From: an uncultured Rhodospirillales bacterium | Lineage (GTDB): Bacteria > Pseudomonadota > Alphaproteobacteria > Acetobacterales > Acetobacteraceae | NCBI GenBank assembly: GCA_903924855.1 | Contig: CAIYCW010000065.1 | Coordinates: 1 to 45,411, forward strand | DNA: 45,411 bases | Direction: 5' to 3' | Shown here: positions 1 to 7,293 of the stretch, in pieces | How positions within the stretch are numbered: position 1 is the first letter of the stretch | How the letters are laid out: each line of letters opens with the position of its first letter | Translations under genes and position numbers: made by a program | The notes under the pieces: model-generated | Told to the model about the DNA's origin: nothing | Databases searched by the model: none | What the model saw: the letters and a program-made list of their open reading frames with translations, nothing else

Positions 1-1
1 C

Positions 2-127
2 CTGATCGAGCGAATGTTCTCGCGTCTCAAGGACTTCCGGCGAATTGCCACACGCTACGATAAACTCGCGCAAAACTTCGCCGCAGCCGTGGCGCTCGCA
101 GCAATCGTCACCTGGTGGGCTGATTGA
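2..127 (+). CDS. IS5-type transposase, C-terminal part (cut by window edge)
   Basis: Only the last 41 codons are inside the window; the frame is open from the first bases to a TGA. The fragment starts LIERMFSRLKDFRRIATRYD and continues KLAQNFAAAVALAAIVTWW. This is the usual C-terminus of IS5-superfamily DDE transposases. The Glu of IERMFSRLK would be the last catalytic acidic residue, and R-IATRYDKLA is the conserved tail. The product would cut and join DNA of its own insertion sequence. The right terminal inverted repeat cannot be defined because the left end is outside the window. Whether the element is intact is unknown. Confidence 0.8.
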   Translation: MIERMFSRLKDFRRIATRYDKLAQNFAAAVALAAIVTWWAD

Positions 128-137
128 GTCTCGTGCC

Positions 138-188
138 TAGAGCACGGTCCGACCGATTGGAATCAATCGGTCGGACGGTCGTGCTCTA
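138..188. repeat. Palindromic intergenic repeat, unit A
   Basis: The outer arms TAGAGCAC (138-145) and GTGCTCTA (181-188) and the inner arms at 147-158 and 165-176 (GTCCGACCGATT / AATCGGTCGGAC, 12 of 12 paired) enclose a six-base loop. Related units occur at 7211-7258 and 44755-44790. The unit starts about 10 bases after the transposase stop codon, so it lies at or just beyond the insertion-sequence end. It looks like a dispersed REP/MITE-like palindrome; a role as terminator is possible, but there is no T-run. Confidence 0.75.
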
Positions 189-202
189 GAAATCATAATA
201 TC

Positions 203-265
203 TAGAGCAACTTAGTCCGATCTGACTGACCGCAAAGCGGTTCAGTCAGATCGGACGTTGCTCTA
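203..265. repeat. Palindromic intergenic repeat, unit B
   Basis: The outer arms TAGAGCAAC (203-211) and GTTGCTCTA (257-265) surround inner arms at 215-229 and 242-256 (15 of 15 paired). A short CCGC-AAA-GCGG tip closes the structure. The unit is joined to unit A by a 14-base AT-rich linker. A diverged version of the core lies after speD at 44673-44715. It sits 28 bases past the stop codon of the minus-strand chain-length gene. Confidence 0.75.
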
Positions 266-293
266 AGAGGCGGCGCACGGTGCAGGGGGCGGA

Positions 294-2348
294 TCAGGCG
301 AGTGCCCTGTCCTGGGTCGCGACGTAGAAGCTGGGGCGCTGCCCCATCCGCTCCAGCGTCGCGCGCAGCCGCGCGAGCCCGGGGGAGGGCGGTGTCTGGG
401 CGTGCAGCACCAGCACCGTCACATCGGCCTGCAGATGCGGTGACAGCGCGATGTTGCTGCCATCCTCGCTGTTGGAGACCATGATCAGCACGCCGTGATC
501 CTCCCGCAGCCGGCGCAGCTGCAGCATCATCGCCAGATCCTGGTGCTGTGGCGCGCCCATCAGCCCTGCGATCAGTTCGCCGGTGGAGACCACCGGCTGC
601 ACCGCCTGCACCAGACCGCCTGCCGGCTCATCCGCCCCCGGCAGGCGCAGCGTCTGCAGAAACTCCCGCCCAGGCCTGCCGAATTCCGCCACCAGCACAC
701 CGGTGTCGAGCGATTTGGCCATGGCCGGCGCCAGCATCTGGGACAGCTCGGCCGCTCCGTCACGGGCTTGGGTGCCGATCAGATGCACGCTCAAGGGCGG
801 GCTGGTCGTGCCTGAAGCCAGTCTGTGCTGGCCGCGCAGCAACCGCTCCAGCAGATCGTCCGGCAGGGCCATGTCACGGCAGGGCAATGTGATGGTGGTC
901 AGACGCTCCAGCGCTGGCACGCGGCCGATGCGGCCTAGCTCGTCATCGAGCGTGGTGGTGCGACGCCGCAGCCGCATCGCGGTCAGACCGGCGCCCAGGC
1001 CGGCCAGCGCGCCCAGACCGGAAAGGGCAGGGCGGGTGGCGGCGGGCCAGGGCAGCGCCATGGTCTGTGGCACGAAATGCAGCCCGGCCACGCTCTGCCC
1101 CGCCTGATACGAGGCAAGCTGTGCTGTGCTGTCCACGCGGGACAGGCGATCCAGCGCGGCCGTCTGCACACCGCGTTCCGCTGACAGGCGATCAAGCGTT
1201 GTGATGGTCTCGCGCAGGCCCTGCTCTCTGGTGGTGAGGCTGGCACGCTGGTGGCGCACCTCCTGCAACTGTGCCGCAACCCCCTCGGCACGCGGCGCCA
1301 GCGTGGCGATGGTGCCCGCAAGCTTCTGATAGACCGGGTTTGGGCTGGCATGGAGCTGGCTTGCCCTTGTCTGCGGCAGCTGTCGCATGGCCTGCTCGGC
1401 AAGGGCGATCTTGCGGTCCAGCTCCGCCAGTCCTGGATAGCTGGCGCTGTAGGTTGCCTGCAGATGGCTGCGCTCCAGCTGCAGACGCAGCAATTCCTGC
1501 CGCGCGGCCTCCGGCGCCGGATCGATGCGGGCCTGGGTGTCGGTTTCGGTGAGTTGTGGCGGTGTGGTGCGCAGCATCTCGCGTGCGCTGGCGATCTCGG
1601 CCTGCAAGGTCTGCTGGCGCTGGCCCAGATCGAAGGCCAGGCTGTCCAGCCCGTTCTCCTGCGCCACCAGCAGAGCCAGATCCTGAGCCGGATCCAACCC
1701 GGGACTTGCCGCGCGCAGCTGGGCGATCTGGCGATCAAGTGCTCCGATCTGCTGGCGCAGCCCCTCAGGGTCCGCGCGCATCACCGGGGCGGGACGCGCC
1801 TCGGCGTATTGCCTGCGCAAGGTGGCATCCGCGCTGATCACGCTTTGCAGCATCGCCGCCGCCACCTGCGGGTCAGGATGCTGGATCGAGATCACCAGGC
1901 TGCGCTCATCCGGCTGTCGCAGCTGCAGTGCCGCCTGCGCCAAGGCGGCCGCGCGCAGCAGCACCGGACCATCCGCCATACAGGCGGCCGGGATCAACGC
2001 CAGCGGTGCGCGCAGCGGCGCACATTGCAGCAGGCGTTCAGCACCGATATCGGCGACGATGGTTTCCATCACCTCGGCGCTGCGCAGCCTTTCGATCTCA
2101 GCCTGCACCAGATCCGCGGGGAGCGACGTGACCGCCAGCACAGCCTTCGCCACGGCGCCGGCAGGCGCAGCCAGCCAGCCCGAAACACCGCCGCACAGCG
2201 TAAGGCCCGCCAGCACCAGCAATGCCCGGCCGTGCCGGCGGAGCCACAGCCCTGGCAGATCGGCCGGCACGGCCGCTGCCGGTTCCATGCGCGGCGGCGC
2301 CGGGGCCACGGAAACGGCGCCTGCCGTGTCCACCCCATCCCAACGCAT
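294..2348 (-). CDS. Wzc/GumC-like polysaccharide chain-length determinant, degenerate ATPase domain
   Basis: Probable inner-membrane protein that controls polymerisation or export of an exopolysaccharide. A first membrane segment (about residues 41-60, ALLVLAGLTLCGGVSGWL) is followed by a long periplasmic region rich in Leu, Gln and Glu with coiled-coil character. A second membrane segment (PALSGLGALAGLGAGLTAM) leads into a cytoplasmic C-terminal domain. That domain has the shape of a BY-kinase (VHLIGT...GVLVAEFGRPG), but no GxxGxGKS/T P-loop and no tyrosine-rich tail, so kinase activity is unlikely. The start is uncertain: this ATG lacks a clear ribosome site, and GTG at 2378 or TTG at 2438 are in-frame alternatives. 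No polysaccharide genes are adjacent on this side; the cluster may continue outside the window or be broken. Confidence 0.7.
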   Translation of the reverse strand: MRWDGVDTAGAVSVAPAPPRMEPAAAVPADLPGLWLRRHGRALLVLAGLTLCGGVSGWLAAPAGAVAKAVLAVTSLPADLVQAEIERLRSAEVMETIVADIGAERLLQCAPLRAPLALIPAACMADGPVLLRAAALAQAALQLRQPDERSLVISIQHPDPQVAAAMLQSVISADATLRRQYAEARPAPVMRADPEGLRQQIGALDRQIAQLRAASPGLDPAQDLALLVAQENGLDSLAFDLGQRQQTLQAEIASAREMLRTTPPQLTETDTQARIDPAPEAARQELLRLQLERSHLQATYSASYPGLAELDRKIALAEQAMRQLPQTRASQLHASPNPVYQKLAGTIATLAPRAEGVAAQLQEVRHQRASLTTREQGLRETITTLDRLSAERGVQTAALDRLSRVDSTAQLASYQAGQSVAGLHFVPQTMALPWPAATRPALSGLGALAGLGAGLTAMRLRRRTTTLDDELGRIGRVPALERLTTITLPCRDMALPDDLLERLLRGQHRLASGTTSPPLSVHLIGTQARDGAAELSQMLAPAMAKSLDTGVLVAEFGRPGREFLQTLRLPGADEPAGGLVQAVQPVVSTGELIAGLMGAPQHQDLAMMLQLRRLREDHGVLIMVSNSEDGSNIALSPHLQADVTVLVLHAQTPPSPGLARLRATLERMGQRPSFYVATQDRALA

Positions 2349-2483
2349 CCGCAGAACATGAGAATTGGCAGGCGTCACAGGGCCACCGTGTCGGTTAAGG
2401 TCCGCTTGCGTGTTATCAAACCATTGGTTGGCAAACAAAAGTTGAATCGCAGGCGATACGCCGCAGCGGCGCGCCTGCGGTGT

Positions 2484-3962
2484 TTACCGCCCCTGAAGCT
2501 TCCAGCCCAGCCCGGCCGGATCGCCCAGCACCCGCACCGCAGGCCCGAAGCACATCGTCTGCCGTCCTGTGCCGTATTGCGGCCAGGCCAGATCCGGCAG
2601 CGAGGGATCGCCGCTATGGGCAAACCGGCTCCAGGCCGCCATCATCGTGGCGGACAGCTCGGCATACAGCCCGGGCTGCAGCCCCTCCAGCATCGGCGCG
2701 TCCCAGGCGGGCAGGGTCCCGAAGGTGAAGGGCAGCTCGATGCAGTGACACGCCTTCCACGGGGATTGCGGGCCCGACCAGTCGAAGGAATAGACAAAGG
2801 CCGCACCACCCAGCGCCTTCACACGCTGCGCCAGATCGAGCGAGGGCAGGGTGAAGCGGTGATCGCTGATCAGATCGCCCAACAGGTCGCGCAGGCTGGC
2901 ACCGGGATGGTGGCGGCGATAGGTCTCAAGCCAATCGGCCGAGCCGGCCAGCGCCGCGAAGCGCTCAGCCACCTGCGCCGGGTCCGGGTTCGCCATCGCC
3001 GGATCGGCCACCAGAAAGGCATTCATCTCCTCGGTGGTGCTGCCGATCATCATGGCGATGCCGCGCGCTGCGATCTTCTCCGCCACGCGCTGCGGATAAT
3101 CCGGCGTGTAACTGTCAAAACAGGGTGGAAATGCCGGATCGATCGAGCCGAAGCGCGCCAGCTCCCGCGCCAGCACGCCTTGCTGTGCGATCAGGCTGGC
3201 GAACGGCGCCTTTCGCAGCTGCTCCAAGGCATCCCCGGCCTGCGGGTCGATGCCCAGCAGCTCCATGAAGCGGCGCGCGCGGCGTGTCGCCTCCGCCGCA
3301 TCCGGGCCTGGCCGCGGCGGGCCGCTTTGCACGATGATGCGGTGAAACAGCCCCTCCGTCCCGTCGAAATCGATCAGCCGCAGGATCGCGCCACCGCCGG
3401 CGGACTGGCCCATCAGCGTCACGCACTGCGGATCGCCACCGAAGGCTGCGATGTGTTCGCGCACGAAGCGAAGCGCCGCCACCATGTCGTGCAGCCCCAT
3501 CATCCCGTCGGCCAGGCCGGGATGGTGCAGGAAGCCCAACGGGCCGAGCCGGTAATTGACGCCCACGACCACAACATCGCCCGATCGCGCGAGCGGGCCG
3601 CCATCATACCAGTCCAGCGAGCCCGCCCCGCTGAGATAGGCGCCGCCATGCAGCCACACCACAACCGGGCGGCGCCCGGTGATCGCGGGCGTGCTGATCG
3701 CAAGCGTCAGGCAGTCCTCGCTTTGCTCGCGCTGGAAATCACCCATCGCAAGGCGCAGCCGTGATTGCGGCTGCGGTGCGATCGGCCCGGCCGCGCGCGC
3801 ATCCAGCACGCCGTGCCAGGGCATTGGCGGCTGCGGCGGGGCGAAGCGCAACGCGCCCACCGGTGGCGCCGCATAGGGCACGGCACGAAAGCGGATCACG
3901 CCATCCGCGGCCTCACCCAGAATGTCACCAAGCCCGGTGCGGATCTGCACGCTGTCCGTCAT
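2484..3962 (-). CDS. Type B carboxylesterase (alpha/beta hydrolase)
   Basis: A 492-residue serine hydrolase of the carboxylesterase/lipase type B family, which cleaves carboxylic esters. The oxyanion-hole motif WLHGGAY lies at residues 103-109, SEDCLTL at 81-87, and the nucleophile elbow GQSAGGG gives Ser187. The acid is probably Glu311 or Glu312 (STTEEMN), and His406 in KACHCIELPF completes the triad. There is no signal peptide, so the enzyme should be cytoplasmic. The start codon overlaps the stop of the upstream MFS gene by 4 bases (ATGA), so the two are co-translated. The natural ester is unknown; from the neighbours it may be an ester of an aromatic acid imported by that transporter. Confidence 0.9.
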   Translation of the reverse strand: MTDSVQIRTGLGDILGEAADGVIRFRAVPYAAPPVGALRFAPPQPPMPWHGVLDARAAGPIAPQPQSRLRLAMGDFQREQSEDCLTLAISTPAITGRRPVVVWLHGGAYLSGAGSLDWYDGGPLARSGDVVVVGVNYRLGPLGFLHHPGLADGMMGLHDMVAALRFVREHIAAFGGDPQCVTLMGQSAGGGAILRLIDFDGTEGLFHRIIVQSGPPRPGPDAAEATRRARRFMELLGIDPQAGDALEQLRKAPFASLIAQQGVLARELARFGSIDPAFPPCFDSYTPDYPQRVAEKIAARGIAMMIGSTTEEMNAFLVADPAMANPDPAQVAERFAALAGSADWLETYRRHHPGASLRDLLGDLISDHRFTLPSLDLAQRVKALGGAAFVYSFDWSGPQSPWKACHCIELPFTFGTLPAWDAPMLEGLQPGLYAELSATMMAAWSRFAHSGDPSLPDLAWPQYGTGRQTMCFGPAVRVLGDPAGLGWKLQGR

Positions 3963-5185
3963 GCCGCGTGCTCCTGTTGCACCCGGCCCCGGGCGCGCAG
4001 ATGGATCGCAAGGGCGGCCGCGGAGGCGCCAAGCGCCGGCACCGCGGCCAGGGCGATGATGTCACCGGCCGGCCAGTTCAACTGCAGGAAGAAGCCGGCA
4101 ATTCCGGGTCCGAAGATCGAGCCGATCCGCCCCATGGCGGATGACCAGCCGACCCCGTTGGTGCGCAGCGCCGCCGGATACAGCATGGAGGCGATCGCCG
4201 CCTGTCCCACCCCGCCAATGCCGAGCATCGAGCCGCACAGCACCAGCAATGCCGGCACCACGGCGTTGGAGGGATGCGCCCAGGCGAACAGCAGCACCAG
4301 ACAGGCGCCGGTGGCAAAGGCCGCACACAGATAGCGCGCCGAGCCCACCCGCCCCACCACCAGCGCCATCAGCAGCACGCCGGCGATGGTGCCCATGCCG
4401 GTGTAGGTGTTGCCAAGGGCGGCTGTTGCACGGTCGAAGCCAAAGCTGGTCAGCAGCAATGGCAGCCAATAGGTGAAGGAATAGCTCTGCATGAAGGAGA
4501 GCAGCGCCATCGCCCAGAGCAGGATCGTTGATCCGGCAAGCCCGCCCGCGAACAGGGCGCGGGCCGAGCCGGAACCGCCGCGCACCGGGGCATCCGCCAG
4601 CCAGACATACAGCACCGGCACGGCCAGCAGCGGCGCCACACCGCCCAGCACGAACGGCCCCTGCCAGCCAAAACGCTGCAGCAACGGCACCGCGACATAA
4701 CCGCCGATGGTGGTGCCGAACACGATGCCGACTGTCACGATCGAGGCGGTGCGTTCGCGTTGCGCAGGCGTTGCGTGCGACGCCGCAAGCGCGATGGCTG
4801 TCGGAATGGCGCCCCCCAGCCCCAGCGCCGTTACGAAGCGCAGCACGGTCAGCGACGCCATGTCCGAAGCCAGGAGCGAGACCAGTGACATCGTGCCGAA
4901 GAACGCAACGCTTGCCAGCACCAGCCGGCGATGGCCGAAACGGGCCGCGAGCCTGCCGCAGGAGATGTAGCCGATCACCGCCCCCAGGCTGGTGGCCACG
5001 AAGGCGGGTGTGAAGGCCGCGGCCGTGACGTGCCATTCCCGCGCCAGCGTGGGGGCCGCGTAGGAGACCACGCCGGTGTCATAGCCATCCAGCAGGATCA
5101 CCACAAAGCACAGCACGGCCGTGAGCAATCCGGCCCTGGTCTGGCCTGTGGCCGATTGGGCGTCTGTCGTGTCTGGTGTCGTCAT
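3959..5185 (-). CDS. MFS transporter, aromatic acid:H+ symporter (AAHS) type
   Basis: A 408-residue major facilitator protein with about 12 membrane segments. The first segment carries ILLDGYDTGVVSYAAPTL, the DGxD signature of the AAHS family (PcaK, VanK, BenK). It is followed by the loop 2-3 motif GRLAARFGHRR. These proteins import aromatic acids with protons. It is the first gene of an overlapping pair with the esterase. The region upstream (5186-5363) holds an imperfect dyad but no clear promoter. The substrate cannot be read from the sequence. Confidence 0.88.
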   Translation of the reverse strand: MTTPDTTDAQSATGQTRAGLLTAVLCFVVILLDGYDTGVVSYAAPTLAREWHVTAAAFTPAFVATSLGAVIGYISCGRLAARFGHRRLVLASVAFFGTMSLVSLLASDMASLTVLRFVTALGLGGAIPTAIALAASHATPAQRERTASIVTVGIVFGTTIGGYVAVPLLQRFGWQGPFVLGGVAPLLAVPVLYVWLADAPVRGGSGSARALFAGGLAGSTILLWAMALLSFMQSYSFTYWLPLLLTSFGFDRATAALGNTYTGMGTIAGVLLMALVVGRVGSARYLCAAFATGACLVLLFAWAHPSNAVVPALLVLCGSMLGIGGVGQAAIASMLYPAALRTNGVGWSSAMGRIGSIFGPGIAGFFLQLNWPAGDIIALAAVPALGASAAALAIHLRARGRVQQEHAA

Positions 5186-5274
5186 CTTCGGTCACCCTTC
5201 CCGCACCGGCCAGCGTGGCCCCGGATGGGCGAAGCTTGAGCATGGCAGGCTTTGATCGTGACCACACGGCACCC

Positions 5275-5304
5275 CCCAGGCAAGCCCTGCCAGGCCTGCC
5301 TGGG
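5275..5304. promoter_or_regulatory. Inverted repeat upstream of the transporter-esterase pair
   Basis: CCCAGGCA (5275-5282) and TGCCTGGG (5297-5304) form an 8-base inverted repeat around a 14-base GC-rich spacer. It lies between the end of the class II aldolase-like gene and the MFS start. There is no T-run on either strand, so a factor-independent terminator is not supported; an operator or attenuating hairpin is possible. The rest of 5186-5363 shows nothing recognisable. Confidence 0.3.
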
Positions 5305-5363
5305 TGAGCGTGTCGCACGGCGCCGGCCGCAGCCTGTGTGGCGCGGCCACGCCTTTGGCTGCG

Positions 5364-6134
5364 TCAGACGTCGGTCTTGGAGAAGCCCGGGCCCATCTCC
5401 ATCGATTGCGGATAATAGGGCCGGCCCACCTCGCGGCAGAAATTCTCCCAGCCGCGCTCCAGGGTGAAGCCGGCGCGGCCCTTCGCGTTGGCCTCCACCT
5501 CACCCTCGGACAGGAAGGTCACCTCGCCCAGCGACTGCGCCTTGATCAGCATCGCCGCGTTGATCTCCATGAAGATCGACAGGAACACCGCCTCGCGCAG
5601 CGACTTGCCGACCACCACGGCGCCATGCCCGCGCATCAGGGCTGCGGCGTTGTTGCCCAGCGTCAGCGCGAGGTCACGGCCCATATCCATGTTGGTCACC
5701 AGCAGGTTGGTGCAGGAGCCGAACTTGTTGGCGATGTCCCAGTTCGGCACGCAGCAGCCGATGGGGGCCGCCATGTGCATGATGGCGCCGAAGCGGCTTT
5801 TCTTCACCACGGTGAACGGCACCACGTTGGGGCTGTGGTTGTGCACCACGCACATCACATCCGGCCGCGCCTCGAAGATGGCGCCGTGGATGAAACGCTC
5901 GGAATACGGCTTGCCGGGGGAGGGCGTGGGGCCCACCACCGTGCCGTCCAGCTTGAACGTCATCAGATCGGCGATGTCGACGCAGGCCGGCGCCCGGGCG
6001 CGTGACATCATGAACAGCTCCGGGTTCTCCGGATGGCGGATCGAGACATGGCCGAACGAGTCGACCACGTTGTGATGCGCCAGGATGTGGTTGGCGGTGA
6101 CCAGATCATCCATGATCTTGGGAAGGTTGGACAT
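5364..6134 (-). CDS. Class II aldolase/adducin family protein
   Basis: A 256-residue protein of the class II aldolase/adducin fold, a family of metal-dependent aldolases, epimerases and decarboxylases. Zinc ligands are visible in VVHNHSP (His98, His100) and in MRGHGAVVVG. YSERFIH (Glu79) occupies the place of the catalytic acid. The N-terminal FGHVSIR replaces the GNxS phosphate loop of sugar-phosphate aldolases, which fits a non-phosphorylated substrate. The start ATG has AAGGAG six bases upstream. Family members decarboxylate aromatic diacids (for example 3,4-dihydroxyphthalate) or cleave hydroxy-acids. Beside the monooxygenase and amidohydrolase, an aromatic pathway step is likely, but the reaction is not established. 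Confidence 0.85.
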   Translation of the reverse strand: MSNLPKIMDDLVTANHILAHHNVVDSFGHVSIRHPENPELFMMSRARAPACVDIADLMTFKLDGTVVGPTPSPGKPYSERFIHGAIFEARPDVMCVVHNHSPNVVPFTVVKKSRFGAIMHMAAPIGCCVPNWDIANKFGSCTNLLVTNMDMGRDLALTLGNNAAALMRGHGAVVVGKSLREAVFLSIFMEINAAMLIKAQSLGEVTFLSEGEVEANAKGRAGFTLERGWENFCREVGRPYYPQSMEMGPGFSKTDV

Positions 6135-6157
6135 GGCGGGCTCCTTGGGGTGACCGT

Positions 6158-7177
6158 TCAGCGTGCAGCGATGCCCAGCAGCGCCTCGGCATTGCCGTGG
6201 CAGATCTTGTGGCGGTCGCTGTCCGAGAAGCTCATGCCCTCCAGCACCGCGATGGTGTCGCGGATATAGCCCGGGCCTTTCTCCGGATCGAACGGGCAGT
6301 CGGAGGCGAACAGCACGCGATCCGCGCCATAGAAATCGAGGCCGCACACCATGGCCGAGCGCGAGCCGAAGGTTGCGGTGTCGGCGTAGAAATCCTTGAA
6401 ATAGTCGAGCGGACGCTTCTTGAGGTTCTTCAGCACAATGCTGTAATCCTCGTCCGAGGTGCGCTTGCCCAGCTGGTCCCAGCCCGGGCCCACGCGGCCT
6501 TCGAAATACGGCACCATGGCGCCCAGATGATGCGCCACCACCTTCAGCTCCGGCAGCCGGTCCAGCATGCCGGAGAACACCATGCGCGCCATCGCGGCAC
6601 TGGTCTCGTAGGGCCAGCCGAAGGTCCACCAGATCTCGTATTTGGATTTCTGCTCGGTGATGTAGTCCACCACCTCGGAGCCGCGGGCCGGATGCAGCAT
6701 CACCGGGCGGTTGTGCTGCGAGATCGCCTCGAAGATCGGGAAGAAGCGTTCCTCATCGAGCGGTGCTCCGTTGATGTTGGAATGCACCTGCACGCCGTTG
6801 GCGCCGAGATCCCGGAAGGCGCGATGCACCTCCGCCACCGCCGCCTCCGGGTCGTTCATCGGCAGCGAGGCGAGGAAGCCCGGGAAGCGCTCCGGATACA
6901 GCCGGCACAGCTCGGCCATGCCGTCATTGCCCATCTTCGCCATGTCCACCGCGTGCGCGCCGAAGGATTCCAGCGGCGGCATGCCCAGCGAGATCACCTG
7001 GCCGTAATCATATTTGCTGAACATATCCATCACGCGGAACCGCTCATCGAGGTCGAAGATGCAGGGCACGCCGCGCATCCGCTTGCCGATATCGCGGCCG
7101 CTGGTGCCGTCGAGCTCGATGATCCTGTCCCAGATCTTCTTGGGAAAGAAATGGTTGAAGCAATCAACGTAACGCAT
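6158..7177 (-). CDS. ACMSD-type amidohydrolase, probable decarboxylase
   Basis: A 339-residue TIM-barrel protein of the amidohydrolase-2 (ACMSD) family, whose members decarboxylate or hydrate aromatic and muconic acids. VMLHPARG and VVAHHLGAM carry barrel His residues, and FASDCPFDPEKGP carries the conserved final metal or base Asp. The N-terminal metal motif, usually DxHxH, reads DCFNHFFP here, so the first His is Phe while the second is kept. It lies 23 bases upstream of the aldolase-like gene on the same strand, so the two probably form one transcript. The exact substrate is unknown. Confidence 0.85.
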   Translation of the reverse strand: MRYVDCFNHFFPKKIWDRIIELDGTSGRDIGKRMRGVPCIFDLDERFRVMDMFSKYDYGQVISLGMPPLESFGAHAVDMAKMGNDGMAELCRLYPERFPGFLASLPMNDPEAAVAEVHRAFRDLGANGVQVHSNINGAPLDEERFFPIFEAISQHNRPVMLHPARGSEVVDYITEQKSKYEIWWTFGWPYETSAAMARMVFSGMLDRLPELKVVAHHLGAMVPYFEGRVGPGWDQLGKRTSDEDYSIVLKNLKKRPLDYFKDFYADTATFGSRSAMVCGLDFYGADRVLFASDCPFDPEKGPGYIRDTIAVLEGMSFSDSDRHKICHGNAEALLGIAAR

Positions 7178-7210
7178 TGGATGTTCTCCCGAGTGTTCTT
7201 TTGCAAGGCT

Positions 7211-7258
7211 TGGAGCAGGATCGGTCCGATTGCATGCAATCTGACCGAAACTGCTCCA
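7211..7258. repeat. Palindromic intergenic repeat, unit A-like copy
   Basis: The outer arms TGGAGCAG and CTGCTCCA enclose a near-perfect inner palindrome (7221-7248, one mismatch). The sequence that follows, to about 7285, has the same AT-rich linker and (T/C)CAGAGCAA start as the junction between units A and B at 180-211. The copy therefore seems to include the beginning of a second unit. It lies between the amidohydrolase start and the monooxygenase stop and may split the minus-strand transcript. Confidence 0.65.
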
Positions 7259-7293
7259 GATAACATGGTATCCAGAGCAATTTGAACGGGGCC

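Noticed and set aside
1251-3764. Very long plus-strand open frame opposite the chain-length and esterase genes
   Set aside because: Its translation is a His/Arg/Gln-rich, low-complexity shadow typical of high-GC antisense frames and crosses two well-supported minus-strand genes.
5275-5304. Factor-independent terminator after the class II aldolase-like gene
   Set aside because: The stem is present but no T-run follows on the minus strand; kept only as an inverted repeat.
5364-6629. Longer minus-strand frame starting inside the amidohydrolase gene, read as a fusion protein
   Set aside because: The extra N-terminal part is antisense-like, out-of-frame translation of the amidohydrolase; AAGGAG before ATG 6134 marks the true start.
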